22,115 bases of DNA from Chromera velia. Taxonomy: Eukaryota; Sar; Chromeraceae. Of this stretch, positions 10,199 through 17,926 are shown one piece after another (within the stretch, counting starts at the first letter, position 1; every line of letters begins with the position of its first letter). The stretch is taken from assembly GCA_018398765.1 (NCBI GenBank), contig JAHBMJ010003557.1, positions 66,585-88,699 of the forward strand, in the 5' to 3' direction. The translations under genes were made by a program, and so were the position numbers. Below the pieces are notes generated by a model. That model was given only the letters and a program-made list of their open reading frames with translations. It ran no database searches and was not told where the DNA came from.

Positions 10199-10946
10199 AG
10201 AAGCAGCGTTGATGAAGAGGTGGTGAAGGGAAAGCAGAAGGAAGCAGAGGAGGGGCTGATCGGCAGACTCTCAATGCCCTCAACTAGACCCACAATGGCA
10301 TCGCGCCCTTCAGGTTGGCTGGCTGGCTGTGGGACCTTTTTTTTCATTGTTTTCTTACTCCTCCGTCTCTTCTTTTTTCCGCCTGGGTAGCAAGTGGGTT
10401 TCTGCTTGGTAGTTCTTTCTTTCTCTTGAGATTTTGTCATTAATTTCCTATTTTCCTTTGAATGCTGAGATGGTTCTTCTGTACTTTCGGTGCTGCGTCT
10501 TTCTTTCCTTCTGCCTGTTTTTTTCCAACCCGGTTACCCAAGCTTGTTCTTTGACCTTCTTGCGTTTCGCATCTCCGCAATGCCCCCCCGACATACTCTC
10601 AAGTCCTTTTTGCACCGTCTTGCCTGGCCACTCCCCATGTATTCCTCCCGTGACTGCTGTATGCGCGTGATCGAATTCAGACTTCGCCACTGTGGATGTG
10701 GAGGCCGGGGGGGCGGGGTCCGAAGCCGTGGGCACGGCCGGGGCGTCCCTCCGGGGTCGGATGGGCATGCAGATGAGGAAGGAAAAGGAGGGGGAGCTGC
10801 AGGCTGACGGAGATGCTGCGTGGCCTCCTCTCGGGGCAAAGGGAGGGGAGCCCCCCGGTGAAAAGATTGTGAAGAGGAACGTGCCTGCAGCAGGAGCAGG
10901 AGCGTCCTCTGCTGCTGTGGGGTCGGGGGGTTGGAAGAAGGAGTGA
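491..10946 (+). CDS. Plasma-membrane H+-ATPase (P3A P-type ATPase), 3' part, 21 exons
   Basis: Predicted ATP-driven proton exporter of the plasma membrane. Model: 491-583, 895-983, 1769-1843, 2519-2541, 2988-3042, 3640-3804, 4166-4289, 4826-4968, 5462-5519, 5881-5909, 6067-6136, 6681-6763, 7144-7224, 7776-7801, 8179-8233, 8608-8663, 9000-9092, 9372-9461, 9708-9828, 10199-10313, 10681-10946. All phases close into 635 residues plus TGA. Seen: [74 protein letters not shown] and [15 protein letters not shown], in the order known for P3A pumps. Six hydrophobic segments follow, then a tail of about 270 residues, much longer than the roughly 100-residue autoinhibitory domain of plant pumps. The N-terminal half, with the DKTGT aspartate, is outside the window. 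Family certain. Borders up to 7224 are strong; tail exons rest mainly on phase and splice signals. Confidence 0.9.
895..983 (+). CDS. H+-ATPase exon b: DQLAIAKET block
   Basis: Encodes [20 protein letters not shown] and then TMDVLDNLE. This is the P-domain helix after MITGD, matching the family pattern DQLAIGKETGRRLGMGTN. Acceptor AATGCAG, donor GTGCGT; phase 1 in, phase 0 out. Confidence 0.93.
984..1768 (+). other. H+-ATPase intron, 785 bases
   Basis: Intron between exons b and c. No exon is required here, because plant and protist P3A pumps have only a short variable loop at this point. An open stretch from 1249 behind a GCGTGCAG acceptor is noted among the rejected items. The 3' end is GTGTGTGCAG. 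Confidence 0.7.
1769..1843 (+). CDS. H+-ATPase exon c: FAEVFPEHK block
   Basis: Encodes 25 residues including [20 protein letters not shown], the P-domain segment just before TGDGVND. Phase 0 to 0. Acceptor GTGTGCAG. The donor GTCGGTTGG starts a GTCG/GTTG tetranucleotide run, followed by a GTCC run in the intron. Confidence 0.93.
1844..2518 (+). other. H+-ATPase intron with AG, GAGT and GTCT tracts
   Basis: Intron between exon c and the 23-base micro-exon. It holds GTCC repeats (about 1863-1884), an AG tract (about 1994-2010), GAGT repeats (2143-2171) and GTCT repeats (2303-2341). No other coding segment is seen. Confidence 0.6.
2519..2541 (+). CDS. H+-ATPase micro-exon d (23 bases)
   Basis: The exon reads GLQKRKW plus two bases of an Arg codon completed by the next exon. 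With its neighbours it gives [21 protein letters not shown], matching the plant P3A pattern [17 protein letters not shown]. Acceptor GCGTTCAG, donor GTGGGT; phase 0 in, phase 2 out. Without it, exon c (phase 0) cannot join exon e (phase 2), so frame, homology and splice signals all agree. Gene finders could easily miss it. Confidence 0.88.
2988..3042 (+). CDS. H+-ATPase exon e: TGDGVNDAP signature
   Basis: Encodes [18 protein letters not shown]. This is the Mg2+-binding P-domain signature TGDGVNDAP found in all P-type ATPases; both Asp residues are present. Acceptor CCTGCAG, donor GTGAGT; phase 2 in, phase 0 out. Confidence 0.95.
3043..3639 (+). other. H+-ATPase intron with TCTA/TCTG repeats
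   Basis: Intron rich in pyrimidines, with short CT and TCTG runs around 3397-3447 and a TCTA/TCTG tetranucleotide block at about 3561-3621 that leads into the acceptor GTGTGCGTGCAG. No coding segment is supported. Confidence 0.6.
3640..3804 (+). CDS. H+-ATPase exon f: end of P domain and start of M5
   Basis: Encodes 55 residues: [20 protein letters not shown], a linker, then [15 protein letters not shown] leading into membrane segment M5. The ATDAAR and ADIVLT blocks are typical of P3A pumps. The last codon, a Gln, falls where plant pumps have a conserved Arg (ITIR) in M5 by my alignment. Phase 0 to 0; donor GTATGT. Confidence 0.94.
3805..4165 (+). other. H+-ATPase intron, 361 bases
   Basis: Intron of mixed composition, largely without simple repeats. 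The 3' end is GGCTGCACGCAG. No coding segment or element is seen. Confidence 0.6.
4166..4289 (+). CDS. H+-ATPase exon g: M5, loop and start of M6
   Basis: Starts with [18 protein letters not shown] (M5 and the following loop) and ends with [10 protein letters not shown] (start of M6). Phase 0 in, phase 1 out. The donor GTGGGG is followed by a G-rich run. The FFF-rich M5 with an NPRRF loop resembles protist P3A pumps more than plant ones (from memory of the family). Confidence 0.88.
4567..4694 (+). repeat. Minisatellite, 26-base unit, about 4.9 perfect copies
   Basis: Tandem array starting at 4567, 4593, 4619, 4645 and 4671. The unit contains CCCTTCAGTCAACTTCTTTC. The copies appear identical until the last is cut short at 4694. 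It lies in the intron between exons g and h (4290-4825). Perfect identity suggests a recent expansion. Confidence 0.95.
4826..4968 (+). CDS. H+-ATPase exon h: M6 (LND) and M7
   Basis: Encodes [20 protein letters not shown] and, after a short amphipathic loop, the hydrophobic M7 helix [16 protein letters not shown]. The Asp of LND corresponds by alignment to the proton-binding M6 Asp of plant pumps (Asp684 in AHA2). Acceptor GTGTGCAG, donor GTCGGT; phase 1 in, phase 0 out. Confidence 0.93.
4979..5138 (+). repeat. Compound CT/GT microsatellite
   Basis: A CT tract of about 28 bases is followed by about 130 bases of GT with rare C and CG interruptions (a GCGCGC block near 5091-5100). It begins about ten bases after the donor of exon h. 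It is intronic; the apparent Cys-Val frames are repeat artefacts. The rest of the intron (5139-5461) shows no supported feature. Confidence 0.97.
5462..5519 (+). CDS. H+-ATPase exon i: M7-M8 loop
   Basis: Encodes [19 protein letters not shown] plus one base. The segment completes M7 and forms the outer loop before M8. Acceptor AAATGCAG, donor GTAGGC; phase 0 in, phase 1 out. The sequence is not conserved, so the call rests on phase fit and splice sites between two certain exons. Confidence 0.75.
5520..5880 (+). other. H+-ATPase intron, 361 bases
   Basis: Intron with a short CTTCC run near 5577-5599 and no coding segment I can support. The 3' end is CTGAGTGCAG. Confidence 0.6.
5881..5909 (+). 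CDS. H+-ATPase exon j (29 bases): start of M8
   Basis: Short exon encoding QVLTAVYLK, the start of M8, corresponding to GAVYLQVS in plant pumps. Phase 1 in, phase 0 out. Acceptor GAGTGCAG, donor GTGGGT. Confidence 0.88.
6067..6136 (+). CDS. H+-ATPase exon k: M8 and RTRGFF block
   Basis: Encodes [20 protein letters not shown] and RAP, matching the plant block [24 protein letters not shown]. Phase 0 in, phase 1 out. The donor is the first unit of a GTGG tandem (6137-6148). The intron to 6680 contains AAAAG repeats at about 6358-6380. Confidence 0.9.
6681..6763 (+). CDS. H+-ATPase exon l: M9
   Basis: Encodes [20 protein letters not shown] followed by WALPAMK, a single hydrophobic helix corresponding to M9. 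Acceptor ACCGTGCAG, donor GTCTGC; phase 1 in, phase 0 out. The following intron (6764-7143) contains nothing recognisable apart from pyrimidine-rich sequence. Confidence 0.9.
7144..7224 (+). CDS. H+-ATPase exon m: M10
   Basis: Encodes [20 protein letters not shown] and VVFFLLQ, the last membrane segment; it fits the plant block WGWAGVIWLYSIVTYFPLD in position and character. Phase 0 to 0. Acceptor CATGCTGCAG. The donor opens a GTCG tandem (7225-7236). Confidence 0.92.
7438..7478 (+). repeat. Intronic hairpin motif, copy 1
   Basis: Inverted repeat with perfect 10-base arms, TTTTCATACA (7438-7447) and TGTATGAAAA (7464-7473), around a 16-base A-rich loop. The right arm extends to TGTATGAAAATGAAT (7464-7478), whose complement is the core ATTCATTTTCATACA also found at 18361-18375. 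It lies in the intron between M10 and the tail. Confidence 0.7.
7617..7945 (+). repeat. CTTT tetranucleotide repeats on both sides of exon n
   Basis: Two CTTT/CTTC arrays, about 7617-7705 and about 7890-7945, flank the 26-base exon at 7776-7801. A CT tract also sits at about 7549-7569. All pyrimidine tracts are on the sense strand of the pump gene. Confidence 0.9.
7776..7801 (+). CDS. H+-ATPase exon n (26 bases): tail start
   Basis: Encodes DCSKVLTY plus AA, completed to Asn by the next exon. Acceptor GCGCATGCAG; donor AA|GTGAGT, phase 0 in, phase 2 out. Unspliced, the frame reads AAG TGA, so retention of this intron would end the protein just after M10. I prefer splicing because the following tail exons close the frame. 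Confidence 0.72.
8091..8196 (+). repeat. Duplicated splice-acceptor segment around hairpin motif copy 2
   Basis: 8091-8127 and 8160-8196 are direct repeats, 35 of 37 bases identical. Copy two contains the functional acceptor AATGCAG plus the first 18 bases of the next exon. Copy one has the same exon start, but its acceptor is AATGCAA. The 32-base spacer holds ATTCACTTTCATACA (8130-8144), 14 of 15 bases matching the core motif. Confidence 0.9.
8179..8233 (+). CDS. H+-ATPase tail exon o
   Basis: Encodes [18 protein letters not shown] after a split Asn codon: a charged cytosolic segment. Phase 2 in, phase 0 out; donor GTCGGC. It follows the downstream copy of a duplicated acceptor. Confidence 0.75.
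8268..8371 (+). repeat. Compound CT/TA/TG microsatellite
   Basis: A CT tract (about 8268-8289), a TA tract (about 8290-8317) and a TG tract with GTGC units (about 8319-8371). It is intronic, in the intron 8234-8607 between tail exons o and p. Confidence 0.95.
8608..8663 (+). CDS. H+-ATPase tail exon p
   Basis: Encodes [18 protein letters not shown] and a split Ser codon. Acceptor GCTGCATGCAG; phase 0 in, phase 2 out. The donor GTTAGA is weak. A GC donor five bases upstream (CAG|GCAAGG) would give the wrong phase for the following exons. Confidence 0.68.
9000..9092 (+). CDS. H+-ATPase tail exon q, RxSS motif 1
   Basis: Symmetric phase 2-2 exon of 93 bases ending in [13 protein letters not shown]. 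Acceptor GATTGCATGCAG, donor GTGGGT. The RASSIVHR motif recurs in variant form in the next two exons, which supports this frame among the three open ones. Low-complexity Gly/Gln/Ser/Arg composition points to a disordered cytosolic tail. Confidence 0.6.
9372..9461 (+). CDS. H+-ATPase tail exon r, RSS motif 2
   Basis: Symmetric phase 2-2 exon of 90 bases. It starts [10 protein letters not shown] and ends [12 protein letters not shown], with the final Arg split. Acceptor CCTTGCAG, donor GTCAGT. All three frames are open; only this one leads into an open frame in the following exons. Confidence 0.62.
9635..9663 (+). repeat. CTT trinucleotide repeat
   Basis: About nine CTT units in the intron 9462-9707, before the acceptor GCATGCATGCAG. 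Confidence 0.9.
9708..9828 (+). CDS. H+-ATPase tail exon s, RQSS motif 3
   Basis: Encodes 40 residues including [20 protein letters not shown] and ends SLVAQ. It shares ATW and the SS[IV]xH motif with the preceding exon. Phase 2 in, phase 0 out; acceptor ATGCATGCAG, donor GTAGGC. The other frames are closed here or in the next exon. Confidence 0.68.
10101..10196 (+). repeat. GTGC/GT microsatellite abutting a splice acceptor
   Basis: GTGC and GT units run without a break into the acceptor GTGTGCAG at 10198. Any pyrimidine tract here is replaced by alternating GT. Confidence 0.95.
10199..10313 (+). CDS. H+-ATPase tail exon t
   Basis: Encodes [20 protein letters not shown] and then a Ser/Pro/Arg-rich stretch ending SRPS. 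Phase 0 in, phase 1 out; donor GTTGGC. It starts with a fourth RSSV motif. The first part is a charged helix, the second probably disordered. Confidence 0.72.
10681..10946 (+). CDS. H+-ATPase terminal exon u
   Basis: Last exon, 87 residues and TGA at 10944-10946. A split Asp is followed by [17 protein letters not shown], a basic stretch [13 protein letters not shown] and an Ala/Gly-rich end ...GSGGWKKE. Acceptor CGAATTCAG; phase 1 in. The GC-rich coding composition contrasts with the flanks. No HTV-type 14-3-3 end as in plant pumps is seen. Confidence 0.78.
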
Positions 10947-11800
10947 AAAGGAAGGGAGAAAAAAGAGATCGAGGGGAAGGGGAGAAGAGAGAAAGAAAGC
11001 AAATGGGAAATATGTTGTATTCCTTTCCCTTTCTGCTTTGCTTATCCTCGCTCTATTCTGTTATAGAAAGGAGGTGTTCGAGAAGAAGAAAAAGTCAAAT
11101 CAGAGAGCTAGTAGAGCGATTTGTCTCCTCCTTCATGTCAGCCGTCTCGTCTGGTCTCGTCTCGTCTTCCGGCTTCACTCATTTTCAACGAACGTGGGGC
11201 CAGGCACTACTTGCTTGATGCATCCTTCCTTTGTCAAAGTCGTCTCGATCTCTTCAACAATTAAAACAATTCATTCGCATGCAGACCGACCGAAGTGCAT
11301 GATGGATCGATGCCTGTCGAACGTCTGTGTGTCCGTCTTTCTTTCTTCCTTTGTTTGTTTGTTTCTGTCTCTCTGTTTCTTCGAGAGGGGGGATGGACGT
11401 GCCGCATCCATCGCGTTGGGCCAGCATCTCTTTGTTGACTTGATAGGATGGACACAGCTGTGTCTGTCCTTCCTTGGGCAGGCGTGTGTTCGTTCCTGTC
11501 CTTTAGCTGTTTGTTCTGTACACTGCTTTCTGTATAATATGATTGATCTTTCTCGTCAAGTGCCTGACTAGTTCACTTGGGCAAAGAGGTCGGTCAAACG
11601 AACCCCATGCGAGGTGGTGAGGGACTGCTTGTCCCTCATCCCGGAGGTTTGAGAGAAAAAGAGGAAGGAAGGAAAGAATGGAGGAGCAGATACTCGATCA
11701 CTTGGGCCGGCCGCTCCTTCAGTGAGTCTTTCCTCGATCATGTCTCACTAGATAACGACATCAGAGAATTGAGGGAGCCAGGCCTGGTTAGAAAACGATA
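10947..11800 (+). other. Presumed 3' flank/UTR of the H+-ATPase gene
   Basis: Purine-rich sequence just after the stop gives way to mixed sequence with scattered frames but no codon pattern or motif I trust. No clear polyadenylation signal can be fixed; AATTAAAACA near 11259-11268 is only a possibility. Confidence 0.4.
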
Positions 11801-12983
11801 AGCTATTTGGGATATCCAGTGTCTATCTGCTTTCACCTGTCCCTTCCTCTATATCAAAAATTCGTGCCAGTCACTCACAGTGACTTCAAGTGTTTTGACC
11901 GTAGCAGTAACGCTTGCTGCCGTGACCTAGGCCGTGACTTGCATCAACCGATTTGAAACAATCATCCTCGTACCAAAAATCATAACTTAAGCTGTATATG
12001 TAAATCCTCTGCATGTGCTTCAATTATATAAAGAGATCTTAACGCTATCAGGAATAACCGCTTACAGTGTTAAAGCCTTGAAAACACTATAAATATAAAT
12101 AGATACACTGATTACCGGCAAAAATCGAATTTCATAAAGCTCTCTCTGTAATCAGCCACTTATAGAGAGGACGCGGGCGTGCATTGGTCGGCCCGACTTG
12201 GCTGGTCCCGAACCGCTGCGTTGCTTATCGGTACGGCGGAGCTTGAGGCATTACGGAGAAAATGCATGCGTTAATCCATGTTGTGAAGTTGCTTGGTGAA
12301 ACACTCAGAGTGATTTGATATAGAACAACTCTCGATCAATGAGAGCAGAAGCCAGACAAACGTCATGCATTATTATTCCCGTATAAAGAACCGTGTAAGT
12401 GACTGGATTGAGTCCTTGACTGGACCTTTCTAGCTCATTTCACTCTGAGCATTGTTAATTTGAGTTCCTAACCTAGTTCCTAATTATTTTAAAATCATGA
12501 GAAATAAGCCTTCCAATTTAGTTAATGGTTAGGTTTGTGGAATTCAGTGAAATCTAGACGCCATGAAATTCTACTAAATTCCCGAGGACTTTACACCGGT
12601 TTTCTAGGAAATACAAAACTATATAAAACATATCTGTAGGGAACACAAAATTAGAGGAAGATAAGTTGTATAAAATGTATTCTGATTAATCTTACCAAGT
12701 TTTTGTGTTAGCTTATAACCTACTGGGTAACCTGTAACTTTTAACAGATCGAATTCAACCACTAAAAGCCTTAAAAAAAATGGGAGTTAACAAGAAACAA
12801 CTTCAAACAAGTAATTAAAGAATATTATTCTGGTGTATTTAATAGTATGTTTAAAAACATATCCGTTCAAATATTTTAGTGCATTTTTGTGTTTGAAGCC
12901 AATTCAAAGTTTTTGAAAACTCTCTCAACAACATTCAATTCCTTTTCTGCACAAAACTTCTTCGTGCGTTCACGGTGCTTTAA
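11801..12983. other. AT-rich convergent intergenic DNA
   Basis: Clearly more AT-rich than the rest, almost free of microsatellites, without a supported gene. It contains a small perfect hairpin, GTCACT-CAC-AGTGAC (11870-11884). The part next to 12984 is presumably the 3' UTR of the minus-strand gene. Possibly an old mobile-element remnant, but no terminal repeats or transposase frame were found. Confidence 0.55.
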
Positions 12984-13100
12984 TTACCGCCTTCCACCTG
13001 CAGCTCTTGCCTTCTTCTTTGATGCCACCTGTGCATGCTTGAGTTTCTCCTCTAGAGACGCGATTTGCGTCTCCAAAGCCTGTCGTGCGGCGGTGAGATC
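12984..13100 (-). CDS. Coiled-coil gene terminal exon 18
   Basis: Encodes DLTAARQALETQIASLEEKL and a basic tail ending KKKARAAGGRR, then TAA at 12986-12984. Acceptor CCTTTGCAG; phase 0. The Lys/Arg-rich end could bind nucleic acid, tubulin or act as a localisation signal; nothing here decides. Confidence 0.92.
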   Translation of the reverse strand, partial: DLTAARQALETQIASLEEKLKHAQVASKKKARAAGGRR

Positions 13101-16100
13101 CTGCAAAGGGTATGTTGTGTTGAAAAAAACGAAGTTCGGAAAAAGTCTGGTAGTCGATCGAATGGATGAAACACTCAATCGCTAGGAAGACAAATTACAT
13201 GATTATGTCAACTGAGATCGAGAAAGCAAAAGCCGCACGATCGAAGCAAAGCAGCACCAGTGTCACAATTACAGACATGCAGTCGCTGCAACTAAAGAAT
13301 CCCCAGCCATGGGTTCCAGCAACTTACCAGAACTGCTGTGATTTGCGCCAATTGTCTCTGCTTCTCCTGTTGCAGTGACAGCGCAGCTCTCGATGCTTCC
13401 TTTGCAGATGCCAAGCCCTGACTCAAATGGACCAAAAGGGCCTCTTTCTCGGCAATCTGAGAGGTCAATTTCTGCACACATGCACGCAGTACGCACATAT
13501 GTACATGCATACAGTACTCCATGCATGCATACACGACTACAACGTCTGTGCTCACAAGAACTAAAGCACGGAGCGAGTGTGGGGACAGTGGACAGGATCT
13601 GCAGCGACCTCCTAGCTGTTTGTACGAGAATCCATTGCCTGCCTGGGCATTGGCAGAGAGTCCGGAAGGAAACTGACTGCATGATGATGAGATTACTTTT
13701 CCTCCTCGACCTTTTCTGTCTACCCCTGCATGCATCCGACTAGCTGATCGACTGACCATATCCTGGGCCGCCAGTTCCCCTGATGCTCTCACGAAGTCAT
13801 CCTCGATGTTCAAGACAAGCGTCTCCAGAGCCACCAGGTCTGTACGTTGTCGTTCATGTAGGGGTGCACGCATGCATGCATCAGCGTTGTTTGTTTGTTT
13901 GTTTGTTTGAGAATTTGGTTGGTTGGTTGGTTGTCTGATAACCGGACTGGAGCAAGAGAGAAGCGAATAGCGGAGACTTGAGTTGAGGGTTGCGTGCCCT
14001 CAAGTATAAGAAGAAACTCATGATTTGAAAACTCATTTTGGAAGCTTTGACAGGCTCTGTCTGTATCTCCGGTACAAGAGATGGACATGTCATATGCAAT
14101 CAGTCGAAAAATACGTGGGCGACAAGGAAGGAAGAAATAAATCCAGACCGCCAGTTGAGAAAAAAGGGGAGAACACTCTTTTGTAGCGAGTGGCCATTCA
14201 AACGATCTGCATATGAACTGATTGCGCGCGACAGCTAGACAGTCGGGCAGCAAGAGAGCCAGCGACACAAGCAGACAGAGAAATTATGTTAGTTGCGGGT
14301 CAGTCAGCTATCATTGACTGAAGGAAAAGAGTCTCACAGACAATGAAAGAAAAGCTTGGGGGAGAGACCACACTCCGGAGAGTCCACTCCTCATTCAGAG
14401 CTAGGCACTCACTCACTGACTGACTCACCCACCCGAGTGCATTCTAGATCTGAGGATCTCACAGCTCTCTTCCTCGAACCTCAACGAGAAGCTGAGCTGA
14501 AGATAGGCAAGGTCCTTTTTGGCCTTTTCCTTTTGAAAGTTCGCCTCCTGCACCCACCAACCAGAGAGAGCAGAATCCAAAAGAGGAGGCGGATGACAAA
14601 AGAGGATTGCTGTTGTATGGTTGCCCCTTTTGCTTCAAAGTGTGCTTTCAAAGTTGAGGACTCTCGAAAAAAAAAAACACTCAAAAACGTCGTCTGCCCC
14701 CCCATGAGTCAGTTCCGCAGTTCGACACTGATGTGTGAATGACTGGCGGTTCTTCTCTCCTGAGAGAGACTCACATGCTCACTCACTCACTCACCCACTC
14801 ACTCACTCACTCACTCACTCACTCACAATTGCGTCATTGACAGCGGCGAGATTTTTGAGTTCCATTTTCGCCTCTGTTGCCTCGGCCTCGGCTCCGGCGA
14901 GCTCGTGGAGAAGTGAACGAAGGTGCGATACCCTCCCGGAGAGTATCTCTGTTCGTTCCCCCGCCTTGCATTCCGTCTCGGCCCTGAGCAAGGCGGCCTT
15001 CCGGGACCTCAACACGCTCTCCTTCTGCGCGTGCTCTGCGATGCGTCTCTGGAGGGGTGCCCAGGCGTCGGAGTGGACGTCCTCGTGGCATTCTGCACTC
15101 CTGCAGGTAACCAGGCAGGCAGGTAGGCACGGGGGCATTCAATAAGTGATGCTCATTGCGTCCACTATGGGGGGACCTTATCCAGAGCTTTCGGGTAGGC
15201 GTATGGGAAACGAGTAGTAGGATGCAAAAGACAAGTTGGAACAGCGATACTGCAAGTTTGAGATACTTTCTGAGGCGTGGAGACACTTTAACCCCCTCTC
15301 GTGACGGAGTCAAAGAGGCCGGACAAACAATGTGACGGCAATCAAGGCCACTGATGACAATTGACTGCCCACTTTTTTGCCTGGCTGTCTGTCAATGGCT
15401 GACCTTGTCATTGCAATTTCCTGAGCGCGAAGATGCAGCGACCGTGAATGAGAGAGGACGGCCGCCGTCGCCACCAGTCTTCTTCCATAGATCTGCGAGC
15501 AGACAGGCAGACGGGCAAGAAGATGCAAAATGAGAGGGAGATGGAGGGATCGAAGGCACTGGACTCATTCAGTGGAGGTTTTGGTATCAAAAAAAGAATT
15601 TGGAAGCGAAAGACGCAAATTAAGGAAAGAGCAGCACAACAAAAATCAAGGGAAGGGAATTAATCGGCAATGAGAATGAAAAGAATCGATCAAGCAGAAC
15701 GCATCAGCACTCTCGATCTCGCCCTGGGGGACGTATACCTCCCTGGAACGCGCAGAGAGAAAAAACGAGATCCTTAAATTTCGCTTTGGTGCTCTGAAAA
15801 CACTAAAGGTACTCCTCTGATGCCGGTTGTGTAAGTCCCCACAGTTTTATTGATTCATACACGCACTAAGCTAATTCACTGCGTCCGTCAGTGCTCGAAG
15901 CAGAGAAAAAGGCGAATCCTGATGATGCATCATGCAACGGCAGGTGCATGAATGGGGTCGTACAGAGACAAAGACAAAGCACAGGCAAGGAAAGTACTTG
16001 CCAGAGAAAAACTGTCCCCATCAACTTATCAACTGTTCACCCACAGAGAGACGAACTGACCATTTGAAGAAGTTTGTGTCGGTCCTTGACTGCCATCTGG

Positions 16101-17885
16101 GAGTACATCTGCAAGCAGACACGAAGGACAAGAAGGAAGAAAGGAAGGGAGGAATTGGTATGTAGTCTTTCTCAGAGTCCCGGCCATGCCCCTGTCCCTA
16201 TTCCCACGTGAGGAAAAATATGTCCGAAGCAAACGGCAGGCGAACCACAGGATAGGGACAGGACAGGACAAGGTGAAAAGAAAAACAAAAAAGCGCAGAG
16301 GGGGGAAGATAAGCACGCAGAAAGCGAGAGAGGGGACCACAGTGAAAATGCACTCCGATGAAAAAGTGTAACAAATAGCTGTAGATGACCAAGTCAGCTT
16401 CACTTGCGAGAGAAAAGCTAAACGTTTGATTGTCAGCACTATCCATCAGAGGAGTGACCGAAAAAATCCATCAGATGATGAACATCCTTGCGTGCGTCAA
16501 TATCCATCAGAGGGGTGACCGAAGGAATAAAGGAGAATGGAGTTTTGTCACGAGTGTGAGACCATATGACGAATGAGTCCGTAGAGCTTCGGGGAAAGGG
16601 TTGGAAGAATGAGATGAGAGATCGACCCGCAGTCCGTCCTAGTGACTAGAAAAATTTTGAGCGACTAGAAAGGCAATCAATCCTCTTGACTCTATATCTT
16701 CTGCCTTTTGTTTTGTCTGACTGACTGACTGACCGCAGCTGCTTTCTTCTTGACTGCCTCCGATAGTCCGAAAGGCGCGGTCGTCGCTTTGAATGTCGAC
16801 AGGTGGGTAGCAAGGGGGGACGCTGAGCTTAGACAAGCCGCAGCAGTCAGAGGACAGTCAAGGTGGAAAATCGTTCTGCAGAGAGAAAAAGAATCACGCG
16901 ATGAGAATGAGGGGTGACAAGCCAGCGATGTTGTGCATGACCGTTTCTGCCAAAGATAAGAGAAGGAAAGGAGTCAAGAAAAGAAGAAGCAGACGAGGCA
17001 TCTGACAAGCAGATAGAGTCAGAAAGAGAAGTGATCGGGAGCAAGGGAAGGCGGCGAAGGAGAGAGAGCGCGAGCGAGGGGAGGTGCGAAGGTGCGGGTG
17101 GAGATGTGTTTGGGACCCCCCACAGAGAGAGAGAGAGAGCATGAGGGAGGATGGTTGACTGACGCATTTCCCACAACTGCAATTCCTTCCACCCCCAAAA
17201 TTTGGAGAAGAGGACAGAGGAGCGGGTGAGAAAGAAGGGCAGGCAGGTCGCTCGACGGAATCGCAAACGATCTGCAGACATATGTACAGGCAGAGATTGA
17301 TTTGATACACATCTGCATTTGCGTGTGTGCATAGAAACAGACAGGGATATGCAACGAGATCAGTAAGACGTGAACTGATCTCGCTCAGTTCTCGGCAGGA
17401 CCTTAAAGAGCGCAATTCAGAACGGAAGAAGGGGACAGAGGGCAAACGCATAAATTAAAATAAAAGCCTTTGCGTGAGGGTCGTCAAGCTAGCTAGTTGA
17501 TTTCTTTTCTCTCCCTCCCTGCCACCAGACCGCATGGATGCAGATAGAGGGAGAAATGTGAAGAAGGAAGGAATGAAGATGCCTCAGTCGCCTTCCTTCC
17601 TTCCTGTCTGTCCTGCTCATGCAGGCTTGCTGACTGACCTTCTTTTTCCCTTCGCGTTCTGCACCAGCGTCGCTGCCGTCCCTATTGTCCCTGTCAACGC
17701 GTCACCTTCATTGATTTTCATACAGAATTCTCTTATGTATTCATTATGTGTGGTTCTTTTATGTATGAAGATGAATCCACACATATTGTCCCTGTCAACG
17801 CGTCCCCTGAACTTGTCGTTTGTTCATCCATTCATACATCGATCGAAGGAAGGAAGGAAGGAAGGAAGGAAGGAGGGAAGGAAGC

Positions 17886-17926
<41 letters not shown>

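Noticed and set aside
12170-12250. tRNA-like string (GGTTCGGGACC on the minus strand)
   Set aside because: No consistent T-arm stem, acceptor stem or D-arm could be folded around it.
17200-17280. Exon starting after GTCTGCAG with IVCDSVERPAC on the minus strand
   Set aside because: No donor follows in a usable phase, and the micro-exon at 17164 gives a consistent frame.
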